Source of the DNA: Bidens hawaiensis
Taxonomy: Eukaryota; Streptophyta; Magnoliopsida; Asterales; Asteraceae
Direction: 5' to 3'
DNA: 64,000 bases
NCBI GenBank assembly: GCA_021521415.1
Contig: JAIQDT010003797.1
Span: forward strand, 124,001 to 188,000
A program made the position numbers and the translations under genes. Below the pieces are notes generated by a model. The model did not search any database and was not told where the DNA came from. It saw only the letters and a list, made by a program, of their open reading frames with translations. Below, in pieces: positions 1 to 9,280 of the stretch; the first letter of the stretch is position 1; every line of letters begins with the position of its first letter.

Positions 1-34
1 AAAAAAACCAAGACCAGCAAAGCTAACATCACCA

Positions 35-354
35 TCACTCCGCCTTGTCCACAGTCTCTGCCCCCATCTCCTTAAAACCCATGTTGGTTGACACCGTAGT
101 TATGGTGTCAACCAGGGTCTCACACACTGAGTCGTAGCATTCAGACTGTTGTTTCTGATAATCAGCAACCATTGCTCGAAACTCATTGTCGTCTTCCCAT
201 AACATGAGTTTACAGGAGTCGAAGGTCTTTGTTTTTCAAATGCGAGTGTAGCCCTAATCGCTTCGACTTTCTTCAACAAAGTGTCGTCTTTCTCTTTCTG
301 AAGATTCATCGTTGTTTTCACTATGGTCTTCACGGTTTTGTCATAAGCATACAT
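35..354 (-). pseudogene. Small Lys/Glu-rich hypothetical gene, broken by one frameshift
   Basis: An ATG at 354-352 opens a frame with a charged, probably helical N-terminal part (many Lys, Glu and Leu). The frame stays open to 100 but its protein-like character is lost after about 40 codons. A second minus-strand frame continues with a sensible acidic sequence from about 230 to a TGA at 35-37. The switch lies at or near the run of five T at 232-236, so a one-base indel in a homopolymer is the simplest explanation. The joined length would be about 105 residues. I do not recognise the family. It lies divergently from the poly-serine ORF at 849 and could belong to the same unit as the Ulp1 relic, but nothing proves this. 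Confidence 0.4.
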
Positions 355-600
355 TTTTATTATCTTTCTGAAACTGTTAGTGTGATTGAATAACCAAACT
401 TAATGTATTTAAGTTTGATTTGTAGTCAGATATAGTAAGATCTAGTAAGATATAGCTTAACTTTAATGTAGGCTATCATTACCATAATATATTTCCCGGC
501 ATTTTTGACAGGTGAGTATAATTGTGATCAATTAATTCTGACAGGTGATATAAATGCAATTAATCTCTAGATTAAACAAAAACACATGAGACAAGTTTGT

Positions 601-770
601 GCATTTCCCAAGCGTGGGACACCCTTTTGTTATTTTATTACAGAGTTACTATTCGTCCGGTTGCGTTTCCCAAGCTTGGGACACCCATTTTGTTTTTTTT
701 ATTACAGAGTTAGTATTCGTCCGGTTGCGTTTCACAAGCGTGGGACACCCTTTTGTTTTGTCTGTGAGCC
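601..770. repeat. Tandem repeat, about 63 bp x 3
   Basis: Three copies of a unit beginning gcgtttcccaagcgtggg start at about 601, 663 and 726. Each contains the core caagcgtgggacaccc followed by a T-rich tract and attacagagtta. The copies differ by a few bases. The array sits directly upstream of the small ORF at 849 and could act as its leader or promoter, but this is only positional. Confidence 0.85.
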
Positions 771-848
771 TTTTGGTTATATATACCTACACCACATTTG
801 TGAAACTCATATACCTACATAATTTTAAATTATTATTTTTAGTTAATA

Positions 849-872
849 ATGGATTGTTCGTCATCATCATCG

Positions 873-908
<36 letters not shown>

Positions 909-1172
909 TCCTACAAGGCTGCCCTCAGAAGGAAAATTAAGGCTCAAATCGAGATAGATAAAGCTTGTCGAGAAACTCTTATTGAAGAATTTGTAAAGAC
1001 TAGCAACAGCTTGGATGCCAGGGATCTCATTGAAAAAGTTCTTACTCGGATGCCCGCTAGTTCTATCCGAGATCTTGTTGTTTTGTTTATGGTTTATGTA
1101 GGACAGAGAGAGCTTCACGAGTTAAAACTTTTGGGCAAGGCAATTCTTGAACTGAATGCCCAATGGAATTGA
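849..1172 (+). CDS. Small hypothetical protein with N-terminal poly-serine tract
   Basis: The frame starts at the ATG at 849 and encodes 107 residues. After Met-Asp-Cys come about 16 consecutive serines encoded by a TCA/TCG trinucleotide tract (853-905). The remaining 85 residues are rich in Lys, Arg, Glu and Leu and look amphipathic and helical. There is no signal peptide, metal-binding motif or recognised domain. Two possible polyadenylation signals (aataaa) lie at about 1280 and 1332, inside a 3' region in which a segment beginning gagattagta is duplicated. The coding tail keeps a normal codon pattern, which argues for a real former or current gene, but a chance frame started by a microsatellite cannot be excluded. 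Confidence 0.35.
853..905 (+). repeat. TCA/TCG trinucleotide microsatellite
   Basis: About 17 repeats of tca with a few tcg interruptions. It encodes the poly-serine run of the small ORF and is likely to vary in length. Confidence 0.9.
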
Positions 1173-1365
1173 AGTTGAAGTTTCTTATTTCACTCAGAGA
1201 TTAGTATGTGATGGTGTTTCATGAGTGTTTATGATGTAGTGATGGTGTGTTTTAATGTGTGTCACCCGGAGATTAGTAGTAATAAAATTTGTATGTTTGT
1301 GACGGTGTGTTTATATGTGTGTTTTGGTAATAATAAAATTTTTGTGTTTGTGTTAAAACATTGAT

Positions 1366-4300
1366 TCAACATGTAATTATTATCTTAAAGTGCATTACAA
1401 ACTGATAACAGAAGACTAGAGATCTCCATAAGTTCATATCATAACAGTCAGTTTTGAAATCATTCAATTTTTTTTTCCTTTTCTTAAGTTCAGCAATCAA
1501 CTCTTCTCCATTTAAACGAGTGTCGTCATTTTCATGGAATAGCAGTGCTTTGTTGATAATCTTATTTCTGTGTTGGTTTATATCCGAGAGGAGGATTTTG
1601 CACAAATACTTTGACCACAACCATTTTAGCTGTCTTTGTTGTTAGGGCCTTCCTTTTTGAGATTACACCCCCATGGTCTCTTCCCATCATATTTCTCCTT
1701 GTGTCTCATAGCAAAAATACCACGATCTATTCCATTACTTGTTGTTCTCCATGTCATCTTCAATCTATTGATTGTTGCTACTTGGATTTGCTGAGTAATG
1801 GGGTGTTTAATTGTTTTAAGATACATGCAAAAGATGTTTCTCTACACAAAATAGAAAGCAATTTAAGTATTTTGACAATTTTTATAACAGGTATGTATGT
1901 TTTTTGGGTTAAAGGTATATATGTTTACCAGTATATCAGGAGTCTTTCAGTATCTTTCTTCAAAATTCTCTCTAATTGCTTTTGATTTGTCTTCTAAGGT
2001 TTTAAACTTTGCATCAGCTGGTATTTCTTGATTTGCACTGTTGTCAAGTAATTCTATCACTCATGTTTGAAGATTGAAGGTAACCACAAAGAAATGACTG
2101 CGTTGTAGAATTGGCACGAGCACTATATCAACCTCCTTCAGTGATAGAATTCCACTCCTTGCCATTTGTGTTTCGATGTTGTCTGAAAACATATCCAGTC
2201 TTTCTTTATCTGTGTAACCCCTTGACTCAGCATAATGGTCACTTGTCTGTATAATAATTAAAATGCAGATGATTAAAGCATTTATTGTGCGTTTTCTAAT
2301 AGTACAAACAAAATAGATTAATTTGTACCAGCACAGTGCTTGAAGCAAAGAATCTGAACGGTGATGCTACAGATTTTTCCTTTTCTTCATAGTTCATTAC
2401 TTCAAAGAATGCATCCATTGCATTGGTGGCTATATAAATGCCAGGACAGAAGCTTTCAAAGACCACCTTAAACGATTATGTGTGAGTGAACTTGTAGACG
2501 TCCTCCCAAATGTCTTCAAGACAAAAAAAGTATATACTTTGAAATTATTTCTTCATCTACCGTGAGACTGGCGGATACGTCAACCTCTCTCAGAAGATAT
2601 GGAGACTTCAGTGTAATGAGGCTATCACTTGTTGACAATCCGGTGTCAACTATTAACATAAAACAACTCACTGTAAATTTGACTGAAAATAATTGTAACT
2701 ATAATTAAATACCTTCAACCCCTTTTGGTTTTTATTTATAATTAAATACCCTCTTTTGCCCACGGAACCACTGTATTAACAACTTTATCAATATCTGCGC
2801 ATGAGACATTGTTTTCTTGACCTGCATCACCTGCATCATTTTTTACGACAGCCAAAGATGTAATATGTTCAACTGTGATTATAATTAAGCTGGTACATAT
2901 ATGATATACCTTTTTGAGAAGCCACTGGACCACCAACGCCAACATCTGAATCAACTGCATCACACAGATGTAATAAGTTTAAAATAACAGCATAAGTGTT
3001 GTAAGAGCGTTTTAATTATACTAATAATTAATTTAGCCCAAATACCTTTTAGAGCAGCCACTGGACCACCAACACCAACATCTGAATCTTGTGTTTTAGG
3101 GGCCACATTATTAGTGAATATGTTTTCCCATTCACAACATCTAGCAAAGATATTCTCATTTGATGGATGTCAATCCTTTCCTTGACGGACCAACTCGTTG
3201 ATCTCGGAGCAAATTTTATCAAATTTCTTCAACTTGTTATCCATTGCCTTATTCCAAGACTGTAAAAAGAAAATATAGTTATTGTTAATTCAAAAACATT
3301 TTCAATTTATCCCAGCCAGTTGTAATGGAGTTAAATAATAGTCAACAAGCATGATAGACATTTGCAAACTTAAAGGTGAATAATCGCTTACATAATCATC
3401 AAAATCTTGTCCAGCTGTTTGATCGGAATTCTCTGTTTCAGATGCACTTTGACCATCTGTTTTTTAATTACATATAATGTTGTATTACATAAAATGCATG
3501 TAGAGATAAGAGATATGAGAGTTTTTTAGAAGAAAATAACAAGTTTAATACCATGTTCTTGTTTCTCATAAGCTGCAGCGTTTTCTTCAACTCCAGGCTT
3601 ACCAGCAGCACTAACCGTCACAGCAACAGTAGTAGCAGCGGCAGTCTCATCAAGTCTCTTCCCGGCAACACTAACTGTCACAGCAGCAGTATCAGCAACA
3701 ACAACATCAACAGTCTCATCAAGTCCCTTCCCGGCAGCACTAACGGTCACAGCAGCAGGAGCAGAAGCAGCCGCATCAATCCTTTCTCGTCAACACTAAA
3801 CGTCACAGCAGCAGCAGCAGCAACAACCTCAGTAGCATCTTCTTCTAAGGGAGGACCATTATTCTCCAAGTATTTTTCCATCTTATTAAGAGTAGTTGTT
3901 GTTATGTAGTTGACTGCAGGCGTTGTGACGGGAGTCCCAAATGGACCATATTTTTTCTGGTATTCATGCGAGTAAAGCATCACAAGGAAGGTGAACGGAC
4001 CGTTGTATTGAACGTTGATACCTCTCCATTCTTCCTTCGTCATTTTCAAGTTTTCAATAACATAGCTGCAGCAGTAAATATTTGGAATATCCGAGGTTTT
4101 ATCAATTGCGGCGATGAATCGTTGATTGACTGTTGTTGATTTTGTCACAAATCCTATACAGGTGTTGAACAACACAAGGAAATTAATCTTAAACAGTTCA
4201 CCAACTCCTTGATCCGGGGCCAGTTTGTCTTTCACATGCTTTATACTTATTCTTGCATTTGTCGGGAATTGATTTTTGAACAAATCTGTAGTAACATCTT

Positions 4301-5216
4301 CCCCCAATCTTGGTCTACTATTGCCTAAACAGGAATCTTACCCATTGGTATCCCCAACATCTCATGTACTTTTTGTGGTGTTATCTTAATAACACCGCTC
4401 CCAATGTTCAATTCATTTAAATTGTTATTATAGTTCATGAGAAACCAATATCCCAAAGTTGTTGGAGTTTGGGTTACTTGAAGTCTTAACATTGACCCGA
4501 AACCCATTTCTTCTACACAAGTTTTTTGGGCAATGGTCATTGCCTTCACCGCATCAATAATATTAATAGGTGCACACCTATTCTTTAATTTTTTGTCTAC
4601 AAATTCAACAAAAGGTTGTCCCCTCTTGGCTGGCTTCTTTTCTTTAATGAATCTCTTTTTCAGACGCTGAAAGTCTGGGCCAGAGGTGCTGTGTTCCACC
4701 TGTTTCCGCTTTGACAACAACATGTCGATTTTTGTTTCATGGTCTGAATCATAGTCTACTTCCACAACATGTTTTGTTTTTCCCCACCGGAGAAACTTTT
4801 TTAGTCTTCCTTTTATCAGTCTTGTTTTTTTCGACAACTGAATCACATACATACAATAAAACACGAGGGTAGGGGATAACAACACGAATCACAAGGAAAC
4901 AGAAAACTCTTACCAAACATCACAATGATAAATTCTCATACCAAAGCCATAACACGCTAAACATACGCATATAACATGCTTTAATATTATAAATAGATTT
5001 AAAAGAACAAGGATATGTATTACAACAACGACACGCTTATCAAACACATTAATACATAAGAAGATTCAAACAAATGCTTACATTTTAAGATTAAGTAAAC
5101 CTAAAACGCTAAAAAAAACATAAAGTAACACCTGTTCCATCTTCATTCTGAGACCTATCGTGCTTTTGTTTCGTCGTTGGTTCTGTTCCAGAAGTAGATG
5201 AGTTAGGGTTCTTCAT
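1366..5216 (-). pseudogene. Ulp1/SENP-type cysteine protease (C48 family) pseudogene, multi-exon
   Basis: On the minus strand an exon starts with ATG at 5216-5214 and ends at a GT donor after 5132. A large exon from an AG at 4838 to about 4342 carries the N-terminal domain usual for plant Ulp1-like proteins. Further exons are visible at 4307-3540, about 3466-3391, 3259-3046, 2954-2910, about 2840-2750, about 2650-2290 and 2250-1366. The C-terminal part has the catalytic domain: SHFFVVTFNL (about 2095-2060) supplies the His, and ELLDNS the Asp. The active-site motif reads NGIDRGIFAMRH, with Arg (codon 1722-1724) where the family has the nucleophilic Cys. In-frame stops occur near 3190, 2490, 2065 and 4327, and frameshifts near 1622 and 4310. 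The family removes ubiquitin-like modifiers; many plant copies are spread by Mutator- or CACTA-type elements. I found no terminal inverted repeats here. It is a dead copy. Confidence 0.75.
3598..3815 (-). repeat. In-exon tandem repeat (Ala/Thr/Val-rich), about 55-65 bp units
   Basis: At least three copies of a unit containing ggcagcactaac-gtcacagcagca follow each other inside the Ulp1-like relic. On the minus strand they encode a repeating TVSAAGKGLDET-like stretch rich in Ala and Val. The copies are separated by runs of gca/gct triplets and the reading frame slips among them. This is a length-variable linker between the N-terminal domain and the protease domain. Confidence 0.75.
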
Positions 5217-5467
5217 TTTGGTTTCGTTTCAGAATAATTAAACCACTCGGGCTTGTGCTTGTGCTTCACAGTAGAAACGAATCGTCGACGGTTTTTTAGG
5301 AATATTGACTTACGAGGTTGAATTTTGGGAATACTTATCGCCGTTCCAGAAGTAGATGAGTGACTTACAAGGGTAATTATTTGACCTTTTTAAAAGAACG
5401 CGTGTGCTTTTAAATTTTAATCGTACGGTTAGTATTGTATAGTAGCAAAAAATATATATATAATATT
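5217..5467. other. Upstream region of the Ulp1 relic with a 19 bp direct repeat
   Basis: No gene is seen. The 19-base string gttccagaagtagatgagt occurs both inside exon 1 (5185-5203) and here (5343-5361), so part of the start of the gene has been duplicated upstream. Confidence 0.6.
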
Positions 5468-5815
5468 AGTGGGTGGTGGTGGGTTCAGGTGGTCATGATG
5501 GTGGTGGACGGTGGCGGAGGTGTGGTGGTTCATGGTGGCGAATGTGTGGTGGTGGGTGGTGGTGGAGGGCAGTGGGTGGTGGTGGCGGAGGTCGGTGGTG
5601 GTGGGTGGGTGGTGGTGGTGGTGGGTAGTGGGTGGTGGTGGTGGATGGGTATAAATAAATGTATATATATTTATATATAATATTAGTGGGTGGTGGTGGT
5701 GTGGTGGGTGGTTATGGTGGGTGGTTATGGTGGGTGGTGGTGGTGTGGTGGGTGGTTGGTGCTGGGGGTCGTTGTGGCGAATGTGGGCGGTGGATGGTGG
5801 TAGTAGGTGGTGTGT
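5468..5815 (+). repeat. GGT/GTGG-rich simple-sequence and minisatellite region
   Basis: Strongly G-rich on the plus strand, built from ggtggt and gtgggt with few cytosines. The junction string taatattagtgggtggtgg occurs twice (about 5461 and 5679), each time after an AT-rich tract, so the whole block seems to have been duplicated about 215 bp apart. The open frame that spans it is just low-complexity Val/Gly and is not a gene. Confidence 0.9.
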
Positions 5816-6120
5816 AGTATGATTGCGGATATGTAATACATGAGACGATGACGGTGCTATCCCGTATTATGACCATGATGATTGGGCCAATTATGACGAG
5901 ACGATGCTAATATAACAACCTGGGTTGGTGGTGGTTATCATATTGATGCTGCTAACCTATATGGCACGGTTTGCTTATGCCAACCCATACGATGGCGACT
6001 GTAGCTCGTACGACGAGCATGACGTCTATGATGATGATCACACATATATATGATGAGGACCAATTATATGTACCTATATGACAATACGCCACACAGGCGC
6101 GCGCGCACACACACACATAT
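5816..6120. other. Degenerate Asp/Tyr-codon-like repeat, left flank of the copia insertion
   Basis: No gene is supported. Rich in gat/gac and tac/tat triplets, with recurring strings such as aacccatacgatg. One plus-strand frame (about 5967-6050) reads as a Tyr- and Asp-rich peptide before a stop. It ends in a gcgc/acac tract next to the LTR. Similar sequence resumes at 17999, on the far side of the retrotransposon. Confidence 0.6.
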
Positions 6121-6538
6121 TGTAGGTTCCCAGCCGGATCTACACAGGATTATCACGTAACACGAGGGTGCGGAATCCCCACGTATACGATACGAGTGTC
6201 GAGACGATTAATACGTTGAGTGTATGTAAACACACGAGAATATAAGATAATACTTGATATATTGCAATGCTTAAAAGCTAAGGTAGCAAACACGTGACTC
6301 AGAGAATAACCAAAACCAATCGTCAGAAAAACTAACTAAACAGCCGAAGTTATGGGTTATAATACTCGACAACTTCGCCTAACATACTAGGCGAAGTTGT
6401 CATAACTTCGCTGACCACTTCAAGTTCGCTTAAACACGGCGAACATATAAGAACACGTTTAATACGAACTAACAATATAAACGATTACAGACACAAATAA
6501 ACACGAGATACTAAACTACTGGGCATTATGCACCAACA
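6121..6538 (-). repeat. 3' LTR of the copia element
   Basis: Begins tgtaggttcc and ends caccaaca on the plus strand (TG...CA boundaries). It matches 17581-17998 nearly end to end with scattered substitutions and one or two single-base indels. It contains a perfect 13 bp inverted repeat and several copies of acttcgc. Confidence 0.93.
6368..6401. other. Perfect hairpin in the copia 3' LTR
   Basis: Arms gacaacttcgcct and aggcgaagttgtc (13 bp, perfect) are separated by an 8-base loop. Conserved palindromes are known from Sirevirus LTRs; whether this one has that role is inferred. Confidence 0.85.
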
Positions 6539-6551
6539 GACTCCCCCTTGG
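6539..6551 (-). other. Polypurine tract of the copia element
   Basis: On the minus strand the sequence ccaagggggagtc directly precedes the 3' LTR start tgttggtg. This is the expected primer site for plus-strand DNA synthesis. Confidence 0.8.
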
Positions 6552-6617
6552 CAGTAGCTTCATATCCCTATCTTCTTTCTCGTGTCTTGTAATCCAAAAA
6601 TCTCGTACCGATCGTCT

Positions 6618-9280
6618 TCAAGCATGAACGCCCTGTCTCACACAGACAGAGACCACCCTCTGGTACTTCTTTGCTTCATCCTTCCACCTAGAAATATAGA
6701 AAATCTTCTTATCATTAAGTACCTGCAAATCAGCTTGAGACAAATTAACCTAGTGCATGGGATCATACACTCTCAGGATCTCCTGTTCATCCTCATCTTC
6801 CATAACAGCTTCAGCAGTCTGGCAGTCAACGTACCACCACTTGAGATCCTTCAACACATCCTTGGGCATCATCTTCATCGGCACCTCTTTCAAGCATCGA
6901 ATCGGCTTGTATTTCATCACCATCCAAGGCTTACCGTCAGTCCTCATGCCTCTTTGCTTGTCTTCGACTAACTTCCCTTTCTATGGGTTCAACAATTCAA
7001 ACTTTTTCTCTTTGACACTTTCCTTCCATACGATCTTTCCAACCCAATCTGCAAAGTTATCACCACTTCTATATATCAGTCTCAACTGAGCCAAATCTTT
7101 CACCTCGCACTCAGGCAAGGTGTTGAGCGATCTCAAAGCCTTCTTAAAGTACTGAACCCCATCATAAAGCTTAATCACAAACAATTTCAGCTGTTCATCA
7201 TACAACCAACATATAATACCTTTCTTTGACTCAGCATAGCCCTTGATATTGTAACTTTTCTTGAACATTGTTGGTACCGCAGGCTTCTTTGTCTTGAAGA
7301 ACCACTGAGCACAACCTTCTTTCCATCTTGGCTGTTCTTCCCATTCAGACTCATCCGACACATTTTCATCTAATCTCAGCTTCACCTCATCAACTATCTC
7401 CTTTTCTTCCAACTCACTATCAATCTCTATCTGTTCCCCAATCTTTTCAATCTCACTAGCCGTCAATACGTCATCAACTAAATCATCATCATCATTTCCC
7501 ATCACATCCTCATCATCCACAACCTCTACATTCTCACCACCTGTACTGCCTGACGGACCCGCAGACTCGCCTTGAGATGTGGAAGTCGCAAGATTTTGTT
7601 CAGTTCTTGGCAACTCACCACCTGCTTCTTTCGATGCATTGGGATCATCGTCTCTGTCTTGTCTCTTCTTTGTCCTCAATTCATCACCCTTGCAACTCGA
7701 CTCCCCCTGAGATGCTAAGAACTCTTTAAGCTGATCAAACATCTTACCGTGCTCAATAAGCAGTGCAGTCTGAACTTGATTTTGTGCCACTAGACGATTA
7801 ATAGTCTCAGACTGAATAATATTTACCCGTGACTGTTCAGCAACCACCCTTTCAAGAGCTGCAATCCTCTCCGAATCAGACAAAGTTGAATCAAAATCAA
7901 CATTCAAGTGGGAGGTAGCCTGAGCAAACCGTAGTGGGATTTCCAAGCTTGCAGGAATAACAGGTGGAGACTGAGTAGGAATTGGGGATGGCATCGATAC
8001 AGATAAACCAGCAGTCGCTACCAGTGTGGACTCAGCAAACATAGCTACCACCTCCGATGGAGTAAGAGTAGGAGGCGGTAAAGAAACAATCTCTGGTGCC
8101 GTAAACTGAAACGTGGTGGGAGGAACACCAAAAGATGACGATACATTCACCAAGAGTTCACTGAAGGTGACAGGCAGAGGAACAGCCGAAGAAGCGGATA
8201 GCATAGACATACCAGATAAGGAAGGTGGAGTAAAATGAGCAACCCTAGAACTTTCACCAACTTTAGAACTTTCACCAACCTTTTCTTTCTTAGATCGACG
8301 TACCACTTTATACAATTCATCCTCAAAGTCCGACTCACTATCATCTGAGTCCTTTTTTCGTTTGCCATGGAGTTTTTCTTGTCTTGCAAAAACCCGATGT
8401 GCTTCAGCAACATCATCAGTAGAGTAATCTGATTCAGTCTCCTCCGAATCCTCCACAGCTGCAACCGGTTGACCCACATTCATACCGGAAACCGTTGCCG
8501 TTGAGGCAGGAAGTTCAAAAGGATCTACCGTACCCATATCAAAGAAATCATCCCCACTAAAAGAAACATCAAGATTTACTTGTTCATCTGGAGCTGGCAC
8601 AGGGTCAACAAGAGGTGCTTGTTGTACCACCGGAGGTAGACCGACAGGTGGTGGTGGTTGAACCACAGGAGGTGGTTGAGGGATATCGGCCTGTTGAGGT
8701 GCTGGATCAAGAAACTCATCTTCCGGAGGAGCAACATAAGCAGGATTCAATAAGTACCCAAACAAGGCAGTGTGCTGTGGGCGTAGCTCTTCCTTGCTAC
8801 GTGCACTAGAAGATCGACATTGAGCGAAGATTCTCTTAAAAACCCCTTTCTCCTCTGAGAATCCCCCAACGGACCTGAATACCCCATACGTAGAAACGAA
8901 CCATCTCGGAATGTAGCCGGAAACTCAGTACGATCATCAGTGGTCTCACCCCCAAACTGTAATGCTTCTCTGATCTGATTAGCCGAGAACTGTACCACTT
9001 GGTTATTGACAGTGGCACGCATAACTGGAGGCTCAACCCTACAGTCGTATTCAACAGTTCTCCAAAAATCATCAATATTTGGTCGAGAAATTGGAAGAGT
9101 AGTAGTAATGGCATGATAGATACGTGAGCGTATGAGAAACGAAATGATCTCACGAAAGTCCTCAATTCCACTAGCATCCGGATCCAAGGTGATGTACATG
9201 TTGTGACCCAGAAAAAATTGTCTCTTATCACCTCCTCCTTCGTCACCACCAGTTCCACCATCACCTGCCACAGCAGCCAT
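6618..9280 (-). pseudogene. Extra ORF in the envelope position of the copia element
   Basis: The frame starts with ATG at 9280 and encodes a globular part of about 150 residues with the pattern FWRT-(x)n-PPVMRATVN-(x)n-RMGYSGPLG. A frameshift follows in the overlap around 8765-8820, then a 594-codon stretch. That stretch has a Pro-rich region (QPPPVVQPPPPVG), acidic Ser-rich segments, a possible coiled coil (ERIAALERVV... to DQLKEFLA, about 7730-7870) and a basic C-terminal part. Stops at 6981-6983 and 6750-6752 interrupt the same frame before a final stop at 6618-6620. Total is about 885 codons. I see no hydrophobic segment long enough for a membrane anchor and no signal peptide, so env is only a positional label. 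Related proteins of unknown function are common in Asteraceae repeats. It could also be a captured host gene. Confidence 0.7.

Noticed and set aside
5435..5680. Open frame of 81 codons over the GGT-rich block
   Set aside because: Pure Val/Gly low complexity produced by the simple-sequence repeat; no start context or homologous protein pattern.
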